A stretch of 64,000 nt of DNA from Alkalicoccobacillus gibsonii (GTDB taxonomy: Bacteria > Bacillota > Bacilli > Bacillales > Bacillaceae_D), in assembly GCF_016798245.1 (NCBI RefSeq), contig NZ_JAEUZA010000007.1, forward strand, positions 1 through 64,000. The letters are read 5' to 3'. Positions within the stretch are counted from its first letter, which is position 1, and every line of letters begins with the position of its first letter. A program made the position numbers and the translations under genes. The notes beneath the pieces were generated by a model. That model searched no databases. It was not told the DNA's origin and worked only from the letters and a program-made list of their open reading frames with translations. Positions 46,935 to 57,267 of the stretch are shown here, in pieces.

Positions 46935-47777
46935 TTATAATTCTGTTTGCTTGTCTATTTTGTCTAGGACGTTACCTGGTTCAATCGTAATCGTGCGATC
47001 TCGCAAGTTCATTTCATTTAGACGAGTAATGGAAATATAATCGTCGATGAGTCGTTCTTCAACACCTACCGTTTCGGTCAAAACACCAACCGCAACAAGG
47101 TCTGCCTCAAATTCCTTTAGTAGATCAACCATTCCTTTAAGTGTACCGCCCGCTTTCATGAAATCATCAATTACAAAGACTCTAGCACCTGGCTCGAGAC
47201 TGCGTCTAGCCAGTGTCATCGTTTGAACACGCTTTGATGAGCCTGAGACATAGTTGATACTAACCATAGAGCCTTCCATAACGCGAAGATCACGGCGAAC
47301 AATCCGTACTGGTACATCTAAATAATGGCCAACTGCATACGCAAGCGGAATGCCTTTTGTAGCAACCGTTAATACCGCATCAATTTGCTTATCTGACAGA
47401 ACGGATGCAAACAACCGGCCGACTTCATGCATAAGTCTCGGATTTCCTAGTAAATCCATCATATATAGGTAGCCGCCAGGAAGAATCCGTTCTGGATCAG
47501 ATAATTCTTCTATTAATTTGTCTACGAGCTCCATCGTGTCTTGCTTATTCATTTTAGGAATGAATGTTACGCCACCACTAGCCCCCGGAATCGTGAGTAA
47601 AGAACCATACCCTTCTTCTTCAAAGATTTCCTTAACAATCACCAAGTCTTCACTTATTGAAGATTTTGCCGAATGATAACGCTCTGAGAAGTGAGAAAGA
47701 GAAATGACCTCATGAGGGTGCTGTAGTAAGTAGTATGTCATATCTACAAGGCGACCACTTCGTTTAAGTTTTTTCAT
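46935..47777 (-). CDS. purR: pur operon repressor PurR
   Basis: Represses purine synthesis and transport genes; PRPP is the inducer. The 280 residues comprise an N-terminal winged HTH (about 1-75) and a phosphoribosyltransferase-like domain with the PRPP motif [17 protein letters not shown] (about 205-221). PRPP comes from Prs encoded nearby. It lies 29 bp after ispE. Confidence 0.96.
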   Translation of the reverse strand: MKKLKRSGRLVDMTYYLLQHPHEVISLSHFSERYHSAKSSISEDLVIVKEIFEEEGYGSLLTIPGASGGVTFIPKMNKQDTMELVDKLIEELSDPERILPGGYLYMMDLLGNPRLMHEVGRLFASVLSDKQIDAVLTVATKGIPLAYAVGHYLDVPVRIVRRDLRVMEGSMVSINYVSGSSKRVQTMTLARRSLEPGARVFVIDDFMKAGGTLKGMVDLLKEFEADLVAVGVLTETVGVEERLIDDYISITRLNEMNLRDRTITIEPGNVLDKIDKQTEL

Positions 47778-47806
47778 AATACCTCCGCCAAAAACCGAAT
47801 AATTGT

Positions 47807-48700
47807 TTATAACATATCATCTTTGTACGGTTTTAAGCAAGTATTACTGGAACGAATTAATCGAACAGCATGGACGTCGTCACAGAATCCTCTTAATCCA
47901 TTATAAATTCGATTTAATCGAGATTCCTTAGCAACTAAACCAAAAACAGTCGGCCCACTTCCACTCATCAAGACGCCATCTGCACCAAACTTTTGCATTT
48001 GCTTCTTAATATTATCTACCTCTGGATAGAGGTCTAATGTAACCGATTCAAGAACGTTGTGTAATAAACTGCAGATTTCATCAAAATCCTGTTCCTCAAT
48101 GGCCGCTTCCATTGCTCTTGTATCCGGATGTTCTATGGCATCTAGCTTTAAGCCTCGATAAATGTCTGCCGTAGATACGCCTGTAGGAGGCTTGGCCAAA
48201 ATGACCCAAAAAGGAGGGGGCGAATCAATGTGTCGAATGATTTCTCCTCTACCCGTAGCAATGGCTGTCCCCCCGTATACACAAAAAGGAACGTCTGACC
48301 CGATTTCTCCACCAAGCTTCGCTAATTCATCCAGGGAGAGACCCAGTCCCCAAAGTTCATTTAAACCACGCAGTGTGGCAGCCGCATCACTACTTCCCCC
48401 AGCAAGTCCTGCTGCAACAGGAATTCGCTTAGTAATGTAGATATGCGCACCTTTGTTCACCTTATACCGCTTTTGAAGCAAATCTCCAGCCTGCCATGCC
48501 AAGTTTCGGTGGTCGCTTGGAACAAAGCCTTCTGAAACCTCAACAGTAATTCGCCTATCCGTCGTTTCTGTTAAATCAATCCGATCGGCTAAATCAACTG
48601 TTGTCATGATCATTTCTACTTCATGATAACCATCTGCTCGTTTTCCTAATACATCAAGAGAGAGGTTGATTTTTGCCGGTGCTTTTACTGAACATTTCAC
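47807..48700 (-). CDS. ispE: 4-diphosphocytidyl-2-C-methyl-D-erythritol kinase
   Basis: A GHMP kinase in the non-mevalonate isoprenoid pathway. The 297-residue protein begins [20 protein letters not shown] and has the ATP-loop [20 protein letters not shown] (about 92-111) and the C-terminal [11 protein letters not shown]. It is first in the ispE-purR-ridA group. Confidence 0.96.
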   Translation of the reverse strand: MKCSVKAPAKINLSLDVLGKRADGYHEVEMIMTTVDLADRIDLTETTDRRITVEVSEGFVPSDHRNLAWQAGDLLQKRYKVNKGAHIYITKRIPVAAGLAGGSSDAAATLRGLNELWGLGLSLDELAKLGGEIGSDVPFCVYGGTAIATGRGEIIRHIDSPPPFWVILAKPPTGVSTADIYRGLKLDAIEHPDTRAMEAAIEEQDFDEICSLLHNVLESVTLDLYPEVDNIKKQMQKFGADGVLMSGSGPTVFGLVAKESRLNRIYNGLRGFCDDVHAVRLIRSSNTCLKPYKDDML

Positions 48701-48792
48701 GTCTTCACCTTCTATAGATATGCTTACGCTATTTTATCACTAGTTCCTTGAACATACCACCATCATTCCATTTTGCTTTTTTCTGCAAAACA

Positions 48793-48820
48793 AAAAACCT
48801 CAACGAAAGTAGAGGTTTTT
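48793..48820 (-). terminator. terminator after the 30-aa ORF
   Basis: AAAAACCTC (48793-48801) pairs with GAGGTTTTT (48812-48820); on the minus strand the T-run continues as TTTTTTG. It follows the small ORF and precedes ispE. Confidence 0.82.
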
Positions 48821-48865
48821 ATGTAACGTGACATATGTTATAGGTTACGTAATAAGTCTAAACGA

Positions 48866-48958
48866 TTACTTAGAGCTATCACTAGTGTTCACTTGGCCTT
48901 CTTGTTTAGCTTCCTCGAGCATTTCATTAATGGACTCAATGTATTCCTTTAAACTCAT
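48866..48958 (-). CDS. 30-residue small ORF between sspF and ispE
   Basis: An ATG at 48958 has GGAGG eight bases upstream and opens a 30-codon frame beginning MSLKEYIESINEML and ending SDSSK. The first two thirds would form an acidic amphipathic helix, and the tail is polar. A clear terminator follows 45 bases after the stop. I do not recognise the product. The flanking sspF suggests a sporulation role, and an upstream GGAATA-16-ATTACTA resembles a forespore promoter weakly. The position, ribosome site and terminator support translation. Confidence 0.6.
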   Translation of the reverse strand: MSLKEYIESINEMLEEAKQEGQVNTSDSSK

Positions 48959-49029
48959 TGACCTAACCTCCTAATCTAGTAATTGTTTGTTAGATTCATT
49001 ATTCCCCGTCTCTCTTTTGTTTAAACATC

Positions 49030-49070
49030 TGCAAGAAAAAACAGTCCCGCGTATCGCGAGACTGTTCTGA
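49030..49070 (-). terminator. terminator after sspF
   Basis: On the minus strand AACAGTCTCGCG pairs with CGCGGGACTGTT around ATA and is followed by TTTTCTTG. Confidence 0.9.
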
Positions 49071-49087
49071 ATCGTTGTCGTCTTTTG

Positions 49088-49273
49088 TTACTTAGAGTTA
49101 TGCTCATTAGCCAATTGATTTTCTGCAATTTCAATGGCTCGTTTCACCATATTTCCTGCATCAATGGCACGGATGCCGCCCCAGCCATCTTTTTCAACTG
49201 TTTCGTAAAAACCAAGCTCTTTTGCCAGTTCTACTTTCAATCGTTCAGACATGACGCCGCGTCTTCTACTCAT
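49088..49273 (-). CDS. sspF: small acid-soluble spore protein SspF (alpha/beta-type related)
   Basis: A 61-residue DNA-binding spore protein. It contains [20 protein letters not shown] at the start and [20 protein letters not shown] later, the alpha/beta SASP pattern. The start at 49273 follows GGGGAG; the open frame extends upstream to 49369 but homologues start here. It would coat forespore DNA. Confidence 0.95.
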   Translation of the reverse strand: MSRRRGVMSERLKVELAKELGFYETVEKDGWGGIRAIDAGNMVKRAIEIAENQLANEHNSK

Positions 49274-49391
49274 CCGGAACATCTCCCCAAAACATATTGT
49301 GTACGACAACAGTATTAGGTTGCTTAAAAAACAAAAAAATATGACTCCCTGTATCTTACAGAAAGTCACGTTATTAGGTCTTATCCTGTTG

Positions 49392-49661
49392 TTAGGCGTT
49401 AAGTGCTACCTCATTATCTCCCTCTTCTGACTCGGTCAAAAGAAGTTCAACTGTTTGAGTTAATACATCTGCATAGCTGTAGGATACACGTTCAAACGCA
49501 TTCTCTTCGTCGAGCTTAACAATAAATACCGATGGATAGGTTTCCTCTAATAATCCAGAACGTTCCATGGTTTTACGACGACCGCCGTTTGCTTTGATCG
49601 TAATTCTCTTCCCTACGTTTGCATCCAGTGTTCGCTTGATATCAATCAATGTTTTTGCCAT
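49392..49661 (-). CDS. veg: Veg protein, biofilm-related
   Basis: An 89-residue protein well conserved in Firmicutes. [20 protein letters not shown] and [18 protein letters not shown] are characteristic. In B. subtilis Veg is abundantly transcribed and stimulates biofilm formation through SinR. The start at 49661 (MAKTL) matches the family. Two strong tandem promoters precede it. Confidence 0.95.
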   Translation of the reverse strand: MAKTLIDIKRTLDANVGKRITIKANGGRRKTMERSGLLEETYPSVFIVKLDEENAFERVSYSYADVLTQTVELLLTESEEGDNEVALNA

Positions 49662-49687
49662 CCTGACACCCACCTCACTATTTGCTC

Positions 49688-49757
49688 ATCATAACACATT
49701 CGTCACAATTCGTCAAATAAATTTTTAATTATAACAATCCCATCTCAAACATGTCAA
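49688..49757 (-). promoter_or_regulatory. tandem veg promoters
   Basis: On the minus strand P1 has a perfect TTGACA (49752-49757), an 18-bp spacer and TATAAT (49728-49733). P2 has TTGACG (49711-49716), 17 bp and TATGAT (49688-49693). The B. subtilis veg promoter is a model strong sigma-A promoter. Confidence 0.85.
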
Positions 49758-49841
49758 CGCTTTTGCACAAAAAAAGAATCTTCCAACTATTAGTTACAAA
49801 TAGCATGCTTCTTTTGTCGAATTTTATGTATAAAAACAAAA

Positions 49842-49888
49842 AAACACCCCATTTACATTAGTTCTTCTAATGTAAATGGGGTGTTTTG
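49842..49888 (-). terminator. terminator after yabG (20-bp perfect stem)
   Basis: AAAACACCCC followed by ATTTACATTA pairs perfectly over about 20 bp with TAATGTAAAT followed by GGGGTGTTTT around a seven-base loop, with T-rich flanks. It insulates the veg promoters from yabG. Confidence 0.92.
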
Positions 49889-49889
49889 G

Positions 49890-50753
49890 TTATGATTCAG
49901 GCGTTTTAAGAGGCATCCCTAATCGCATAATGCCTTTTGTTTCTATGCCGCCCAACCCTTTTTCACCAGTAATGGTGTTACGTAAGACTTCCCACAGTTT
50001 AATGGCATCTAAGTAAGAGGTCTGACTTACCTTTGAGGCAATATAGACAGGGTCAAGAGCATGAATATTCACCCGATCCGGAGAACTTGCAAAGTTTGCT
50101 CCTGCTTTTATTAACGTCTCAAAATGAGATTGACAGGCACCAGCAAAAATAATTAATTGATCTCTATTTGCACAGTACTTCCGTGCAATTCGCACACATT
50201 CGGCAAAATACTTAGTATGTCGATATGCTCGCAGATCATCTCGGTTGCCTCGGGTCTCAAGGTAGGCATCATGTCCGGTAATCACTACAATGTCTGGCTG
50301 AACCATTTCAAGCAAGGATGCAATCTGATCCGGCATCTTCTTCTCATCAAGATGAACACCGTATACAGGCACGCCAAATCGTTCATATAGCTCCGTACAC
50401 CGCTGCAGGTAAAATGCATCCCCATCTAAGTGTAGTACTCTTCCACGCAGTTCAAAAAAAGAGGCATCTGATTCGTAACCCGATGTCGCGGCATATTCAT
50501 TACGTTTCTTCATTAACTTTGCATCTTGCCGGAAAAGTCTGTAGGATACATCTTCTTTTTGTTTCCCGAGCTCTCGTCTTTTACGCTTATCTATATCAGA
50601 AACTGGTAACAGATCATCTAATGGAGCATCTGCCAGAAGTCTCATTTCTTCTCCTGCAAGCATAGCTGTTTGGTCTGTGAGTTCAAGTATCCGAAACAGC
50701 ATGTCATTTTGGTACGAATGTCTTGTTACGATATCGCCCACCACATACTTCAT
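49890..50753 (-). CDS. yabG: sporulation-specific cysteine-type protease YabG
   Basis: Processes spore coat proteins in the mother cell. The 287-residue protein has the family segments KVLHLDGDEAYL-like VLHLDGDAFYL, PDIVVITGHDAYLETRG and LIIFAGACQSHFETLIKAGA, with histidine and cysteine as the candidate catalytic pair. The C-terminal GLGGIETKGIMRLGMP is also conserved. It is followed by a strong terminator. Confidence 0.94.
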   Translation of the reverse strand: MKYVVGDIVTRHSYQNDMLFRILELTDQTAMLAGEEMRLLADAPLDDLLPVSDIDKRKRRELGKQKEDVSYRLFRQDAKLMKKRNEYAATSGYESDASFFELRGRVLHLDGDAFYLQRCTELYERFGVPVYGVHLDEKKMPDQIASLLEMVQPDIVVITGHDAYLETRGNRDDLRAYRHTKYFAECVRIARKYCANRDQLIIFAGACQSHFETLIKAGANFASSPDRVNIHALDPVYIASKVSQTSYLDAIKLWEVLRNTITGEKGLGGIETKGIMRLGMPLKTPES

Positions 50754-50807
50754 CGCTCCGCCCCCCTCCTGTTCAGCCTATGATTCATAGAAGGAAACGG
50801 TGCACTA

Positions 50808-52242
<1,435 letters not shown>

Positions 52243-52299
52243 ATCCATTCTCCGCTCTCTTATCTTCTGTCCTTTATTGTATCCTGATTCTGATTAAAA

Positions 52300-52345
52300 C
52301 AAAAGAAGCCGATCACCTTGGATAACTTATCCATGGATCGACTTC
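52300..52345 (-). terminator. terminator after yabE
   Basis: On the minus strand AAGTCGATC and TTATCC form an imperfect long stem with GATCGGCTT and GGATAA, followed by CTTTTGTTTT. Confidence 0.7.
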
Positions 52346-52358
52346 GTGTAATCGTACA

Positions 52359-53630
52359 TTATTCAACAATCGTTACTTTTACTTGCTTGCGGCCAAAGCG
52401 CTCCGCTTCTGCTTGAGATGGAACATGTAGGTCAATCTTATTCCCGGATATTGCTCCACCTGTATCTCCAGCAATCGCCGTTCCGTAGCCTTCTACGTGA
52501 ACTTTTGAACCAAGTGGAATCACACTTGGATCTACAGCGACCACTTTCATATTACGGTTACTATTTAAATCAATACCAGTAGCTGTTACTCCACTACACC
52601 CAGCACAGCTCGCTGTATAGGCTGTAGCTGTCATGGTAAATGACTTCTCAGCTGCAGGTTCCTCTGCCGGGGCAGCCTCAACTTGTTCGCTTGCTATCTT
52701 TGTCTCTTGTTTTGCTTCTTTCACAGGCTCTTGCTCGGCTTTCGCCACAACGGCTTCCTCACGTGTACCAACAGCAACCACTCGATCTTTGTGATCCTTC
52801 GTTGTTTCTGTTTTCACAAGCTCACGTGATACTTCTTCTCCGTCTTCAAGAACAAGCTCATAGGTCTTCTCAAGAGTTCCCTCTTCGCCCTCTTCTTCAA
52901 CCTTTTCCTTGCCCTTATCAATCGTGTCATCATTTTTCGTAATCGTCTCATACGAAATGTTCTCTTCCACCACATCGGTGACCTTTTCAATGCGTGTAAC
53001 TTGAACAATTGATTCTTTATCTAAACGGTCCTCTACCACAGGCTCGACTCGATCTAAATCTCCTAGTTCAACATCTTCTCTATCCAAAAAGTCAGCGACA
53101 GTCGTCGAAGTTGTCCAAATATCCTGCTCTTCCCCATCGCTTTTTAACGTCACAAGAAAGGCCGAATCATATTGAACATTCATATTATCTGTAATAGCTG
53201 TATCTACTTGTGGCTCTAACTCGTCATGCTCTTTATACTCAATAGATAATTCATCAAGTAACCCTTTAACATCTTCTTGTGTGGTCCAGACCGTTTCTGT
53301 CTCCCCATCGGTCGTGACTGCTACTTCTTTTGCTTGTTTCCATAAAACCTCTGTGTCTTCGTTTATCTTTGTGTCGAGTGACGGTTCTATGAGATCATAT
53401 TGGTTTGTATCCCAATCTTCATCAGCGAATAAATCTGCAACCGTGTCTGCGTGTGTTGATAGGACAACTTCTTCTGTTCCATCAATGCTAACAGTCACTG
53501 TATGCTTGGTCATTTCAAAAACCGCATAAAAAACGGCTGCTAATGCTAAAGCAAAACCAACGATTGAAATGAGATACTTATGATTAGAAACATGATCCAA
53601 AAGAAGCCTATATGTCTTAGTCGCTTCCAT
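52359..53630 (-). CDS. yabE: cell-wall protein YabE: DUF348 x3, G5 and 3D domains
   Basis: A 423-residue exported protein related to resuscitation-promoting factors. There is a single N-terminal membrane helix (about 18-38). Three DUF348 ubiquitin-like repeats follow (about 45-95, 100-155, 160-215), then a G5 domain (about 215-295), an acidic/alanine-rich linker and a C-terminal 3D domain. That domain has the ATAYTASCAGCSG segment and conserved aspartates (AVDPSVIPLG, IAGDTGGAI, KIDLHV). It probably remodels peptidoglycan. Confidence 0.93.
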   Translation of the reverse strand: MEATKTYRLLLDHVSNHKYLISIVGFALALAAVFYAVFEMTKHTVTVSIDGTEEVVLSTHADTVADLFADEDWDTNQYDLIEPSLDTKINEDTEVLWKQAKEVAVTTDGETETVWTTQEDVKGLLDELSIEYKEHDELEPQVDTAITDNMNVQYDSAFLVTLKSDGEEQDIWTTSTTVADFLDREDVELGDLDRVEPVVEDRLDKESIVQVTRIEKVTDVVEENISYETITKNDDTIDKGKEKVEEEGEEGTLEKTYELVLEDGEEVSRELVKTETTKDHKDRVVAVGTREEAVVAKAEQEPVKEAKQETKIASEQVEAAPAEEPAAEKSFTMTATAYTASCAGCSGVTATGIDLNSNRNMKVVAVDPSVIPLGSKVHVEGYGTAIAGDTGGAISGNKIDLHVPSQAEAERFGRKQVKVTIVE

Positions 53631-53660
53631 ATGTATACATTCCTCCTCTTAACGCTATGA

Positions 53661-53689
53661 AGTATACTGATTGTCCCTCCTCTTGTCAA
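53661..53689 (-). promoter_or_regulatory. yabE promoter
   Basis: On the minus strand a perfect TTGACA (53684-53689), 17 bp and TATACT (53661-53666), about 30 bp upstream of the start. Confidence 0.8.
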
Positions 53690-53819
53690 ATAAACTTTAG
53701 AAAAAATTCATTTTTAACGTGAATATTGCCCTTATTATCTCTTGACAATTAGAAATTGAAAAGAAAATTCTTTCGACAATTACCCTTATGTCCAAAACTT
53801 GATTTGTAGAACAAAAGAG

Positions 53820-53844
53820 CCTTGTCTCAGGATTTGAGACAAGG
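53820..53844 (-). terminator. terminator downstream of tatD
   Basis: CCTTGTCTCA (53820-53829) pairs perfectly with TGAGACAAGG (53835-53844); on the minus strand CTCTTTTGTTC follows. It lies beyond the structured element, so that element is probably included in the tatD transcript. Confidence 0.8.
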
Positions 53845-53874
53845 TGTCGAATGCTAATACACATTATTTAGTTC

Positions 53875-54028
53875 CACTAAATTCGCTACCGTGCTGACCG
53901 GCAAGTCTCGCTCGGGAGGCGTTGAACTAAACTGGCTTCGCCAGTGTATTTCAACTTTGCCTCTTTTTCCCTTCGGAGTCGGCCGGTCAGCCCGTCCGCT
54001 TCGTAAGTTGAAAATACGTTGTTTAGTG
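53875..54028. repeat. nested inverted-repeat element
   Basis: Five nested pairs are visible: CACTAAA/TTTAGTG (outermost), GCTGACCGGC/GCCGGTCAGC, GAGGC/GCCTC, TTGAA/TTCAA and ACTGGC-TTC-GCCAGT (innermost). This makes a single 154-base foldback that is richer in G+C than its surroundings. No reading frame or known RNA family was recognised. It might be a small non-coding repeat element or a structured 3' UTR of tatD. Confidence 0.6.
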
Positions 54029-54096
54029 CTCAGACTTTTTAAAACCCGAGAAAAAAGTAAATAACAATCATACCTTTATTTACCATTTAAACTTAA

Positions 54097-54867
54097 TTAA
54101 TCTTTAATCTTAAACAACTTCTTCGCGTTTTCGGTGGTTTGTTGTGCTAGTTGTTCGTATGTTGTTTCGCGTAGGGTTGCGATTTCTTCTGCTACTAGTT
54201 TGACGTAGGCTGGTTCGTTTCGTTTTCCACGGTTTGGGTGTGGGGCAAGGTAAGGACAGTCTGTTTCTATAAGTAGCTTGTCTGCAGGAACATGTTTGGC
54301 TACTTCTTTTGGCCGTCTGGCATTTTTGAAGGTGACCGGTCCGCCTAAAGAGATGTAGAAGTTCATCTTTAAGCACCTATCGGCAATTTCAACACTTCCC
54401 CCAAAGCAATGCATGATTCCTCCGACTTCATCCGCTCCTTCTGCTTCTAAGATTTCAACAATATCTTGGTCTGCATCACGGTTGTGAATAATAATAGGAA
54501 GATTTACTTTTTTTGCTAGGTGGATTTGTTTTCGGAAAACGTCTTTTTGAACATCCTTTGGTGATTTATCCCAGTGGTAATCAAGCCCCATTTCACCTAA
54601 GGCCACAACTTTTGGATGTGAAGCAAGCTCTTCTAGCCAGCTTAAATGTTCCTCCGTCATATCAATGGCATCAACTGGATGCCAACCGACAGCTGCATAC
54701 AAAAAGTCATACGTTTCAACTAATTCAATAGCTTTTTTGATGGTTTTCTCATCAAAACCAACGACAACCATTCGCTCTACGCCTGCTTCATTTGCTCGTT
54801 TGAGTACCTGCTCAAGATCGTCCTCAAATTGATCTGCGTTTAAATGTACATGTGTGTCAAATAACAT
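54097..54867 (-). CDS. tatD: TatD-family metal-dependent hydrolase/DNase
   Basis: A 256-residue TIM-barrel hydrolase. Metal ligands are visible in FDTHVHLNADQF, GEMGLDYHWD, IIHNRDAD, MHCFGGS and ETDCPYLAPHP. TatD enzymes act as 3' exonucleases or on damaged nucleotides. In B. subtilis it (yabD) directly follows metS; here a plus-strand insertion of three genes separates them. Confidence 0.95.
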   Translation of the reverse strand: MLFDTHVHLNADQFEDDLEQVLKRANEAGVERMVVVGFDEKTIKKAIELVETYDFLYAAVGWHPVDAIDMTEEHLSWLEELASHPKVVALGEMGLDYHWDKSPKDVQKDVFRKQIHLAKKVNLPIIIHNRDADQDIVEILEAEGADEVGGIMHCFGGSVEIADRCLKMNFYISLGGPVTFKNARRPKEVAKHVPADKLLIETDCPYLAPHPNRGKRNEPAYVKLVAEEIATLRETTYEQLAQQTTENAKKLFKIKD

Positions 54868-55038
54868 GATGTTCCTCCATTCACTGGTCTATGTCTCTGC
54901 CAAAGATCTTACCGCTTTTTGAGAGATCGATGCAAGGCTTCGGCATTTCTATCAAACACATCCGTTAAGTAAGAATAAATCGAATGATCATGATAAAATA
55001 AGGGTAAAGAGAGAAATCAGAAAAGGAGATGGATAACC

Positions 55039-56196
55039 TTGTCTAAAGCATTATTTGCAACAACTGATTTCCAACAAACATGGTTAAAAAAGCTCGAAGC
55101 CTTGCGTTCACAAATTGAATCTACAGCTAGAGATAACGATGAGTCGGGAACCTTCCCAACGAACCATATTCAAGCTCTTGTCGATAGTGGCTATACGACC
55201 CTTCCGATTCCCGAATCACTAGGCGGAAGTAGTCTTTCCATAGCGGACCTTGTTTTATTTCAAGAAACGTTAGGTAGTATGGATGGCGCCACCGCCCTTT
55301 CGATTAGCTGGCACCAAAGTGTAGTTGCCGAAATCTACGAAAAACGTAAATGGTCAGAGGAACAGCTATCCTTTTTAGCAAAAGAGGTGCAAAAAGGAGC
55401 TTTAATTAACCGTGCAGTCAGTGAAGCACAGACTGGCAGTCCAACACGCGGGGGTCGACCCGGGTCGACTGCAACTCGTTCGGGTGACGGCTGGATCATA
55501 AATGGAGAAAAAACATTCACTACGATGTCTCCTTTTTTAACTTATTATTTGGTAGGCGTATGGATTGAAGAGAAAGAAGCGGTTGGGTTCTTCCTAATTC
55601 ATCGTGATACAAAAGGGATTTCTATTAGAGAAAACTGGAATATGCTCGGAATGCGTAGCACAGAGAGTCACGACTTACTTTTACAGGATGTGTGGGTAGA
55701 AGACTTTTATTTAGTGGAGGTAAACGATGGTCCTCGTGGACGCGAAGTCAATGCATGGATGATGCATATTCCCGCAAATTATCTTGGGATCGCACAAGCT
55801 GCACGTGATTATGCCGTGCACTTCTCAACGGTTCATGCACCAAATAGTATTTCTGGCAAAATTAGTGAATTACCGAATGTCCAAACGGCTATTGGCGAGA
55901 TCGAATTATTAATGATGCAGTCACGGCACATGATCTATTCCGTTGCTCGAGCATACGATAACAGCCAAACTCGCCCGATAATCGAGCATGAAATCGGTGC
56001 GGTGAAGCACACCGTTGTGAATAACAGTATTAAAGTGGTAGATAAAGCGATGCGAATCGTTGGAGCAAAGAGCTTAGAGCTTTCATGTCCACTGCAGCGC
56101 TATTATAGGGATGTGCGAGCAGGTCTGCACAATCCCCCTATGGATGATATGACCATTTCGAAATTAGCTCATTCTGCTATTCATTCCATTGACTAA
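55039..56196 (+). CDS. acyl-CoA dehydrogenase-family flavoprotein (YdbM-like)
   Basis: A 385-residue flavoprotein starting with TTG behind AAAAGGAGAT. The acyl-CoA dehydrogenase fold is visible as an N-terminal helical domain (1-120), a beta domain with EAQTGSPTRGG and GWIINGEKTFTTM, and a C-terminal helical domain (230-385). The sequence resembles YdbM and the DszC/SfnC flavin monooxygenase branch, so a sulfonate or other desulfurisation role is possible, but the substrate is open. It shares direction with the aldo/keto reductase 56 bp away. Confidence 0.8.
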   Translation: MSKALFATTDFQQTWLKKLEALRSQIESTARDNDESGTFPTNHIQALVDSGYTTLPIPESLGGSSLSIADLVLFQETLGSMDGATALSISWHQSVVAEIYEKRKWSEEQLSFLAKEVQKGALINRAVSEAQTGSPTRGGRPGSTATRSGDGWIINGEKTFTTMSPFLTYYLVGVWIEEKEAVGFFLIHRDTKGISIRENWNMLGMRSTESHDLLLQDVWVEDFYLVEVNDGPRGREVNAWMMHIPANYLGIAQAARDYAVHFSTVHAPNSISGKISELPNVQTAIGEIELLMMQSRHMIYSVARAYDNSQTRPIIEHEIGAVKHTVVNNSIKVVDKAMRIVGAKSLELSCPLQRYYRDVRAGLHNPPMDDMTISKLAHSAIHSID

Positions 56197-56252
56197 CTTT
56201 TTACTCATTGGGTATAGAAGGGTAATCACATGATGGAGAGGAGTTTTTTCGT

Positions 56253-57095
56253 TTGACACACGGTATTTCCTCAAAAACGTTAAATGATGGGTTAGAGGTT
56301 CCTGCTATTGGATTTGGAACAGCTAATATTAAAGGTAGCGCAGGGGTTTCAATCATCTCCAGTGCAATCGACACTGGTTATCGTCTGATTGACTCTGCCT
56401 TTAATTATGAAAATGAAGGCGCAGTAGGTGCAGCGATTAGACGCAGCTCCATTCCACGAGAGCAGCTACGAATTACGTCAAAACTACCAGGTCGGCACCA
56501 TAGCTATAAAAAGGCTGTAACAACCATTCAAGAATCACTACTACGAGCCGGTCTTGACTATTACGATCTCTATTTAATTCATTGGCCCAACCCGAAACAA
56601 GAGATGTATGTCGAAGCGTGGCAAGCATTAATCGATGCAAAGAAATGGGGACTTATTCGTTCGATCGGAGTCTCAAACTTTCTTCCTGAGCATCTAGAGA
56701 AGATCATTCATGAGACAGGTGTTACACCTAGTATGAATCAAGTGGAATTGCACCCTTATTTTTCACAGGAAACACAACGCTCCTATCATCAGGAGCATGG
56801 AATTATCACAGAGTCTTGGAGTCCTCTTGGTCGTGCTAGTCACGTACTGGAAAACAAGGATATTCAGTCTATCGCTCAAACCCACGATAAAACGATTCCT
56901 CAAATTATCTTAAGGTGGCACATTCAGCTAGGCGCATTGCCTCTGCCAAAAGCTTCATCAGCTGGACGTCAGCGTGAAAACTTGGCTGTGTTTGATTTTT
57001 CTTTGTCAGATCAGGAGATGCATACAATTAATAAGCTTACTAAACCAGATGGTCGAATTCACGATCAGGACCCTGCAATCTATGAGGAATTTTAA
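56253..57095 (+). CDS. aldo/keto reductase
   Basis: A 280-residue NADPH-dependent oxidoreductase. The catalytic tetrad is Asp/Tyr in DTGYRLIDSAFNYENE, Lys in RITSKLPG and His in LYLIHWPNP; the SIGVSNFLPEHLEKI and SSAGRQRENL cofactor regions are present. It starts with TTG behind GAGAGGAG. It is probably co-transcribed with the flavoprotein upstream. Substrates of this family are small aldehydes or ketones. Confidence 0.88.
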   Translation: MTHGISSKTLNDGLEVPAIGFGTANIKGSAGVSIISSAIDTGYRLIDSAFNYENEGAVGAAIRRSSIPREQLRITSKLPGRHHSYKKAVTTIQESLLRAGLDYYDLYLIHWPNPKQEMYVEAWQALIDAKKWGLIRSIGVSNFLPEHLEKIIHETGVTPSMNQVELHPYFSQETQRSYHQEHGIITESWSPLGRASHVLENKDIQSIAQTHDKTIPQIILRWHIQLGALPLPKASSAGRQRENLAVFDFSLSDQEMHTINKLTKPDGRIHDQDPAIYEEF

Positions 57096-57113
57096 ATCGA
57101 ATGCTAAAAAATG

Positions 57114-57163
57114 TGAGTCGAGCATTTCCTTTCGCAGAGGTGCTCGGCCTTTTCTTGTTCTTG
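57114..57163 (+). terminator. possible terminator after the aldo/keto reductase
   Basis: GTCGAGCA and TGCTCGGC pair around a 15-base loop and are followed by CTTTTCTTG. The T-run is broken. Confidence 0.5.
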
Positions 57164-57181
57164 CGGCGCTTTGCACCTTCC

Positions 57182-57210
57182 TTGATTTTGCCCTTTTGCT
57201 TTATTATGAT
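57182..57210 (+). promoter_or_regulatory. promoter of the CNNM gene
   Basis: TTGATT (57182-57187), 17 bp and TATGAT (57205-57210), about 58 bp upstream of the chosen start. Confidence 0.65.
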
Positions 57211-57267
57211 GGTTTTAGCAGTCCCTGACTTTGTTTTATGTCTGGACTTAAACTGGAGGGAACCAAC

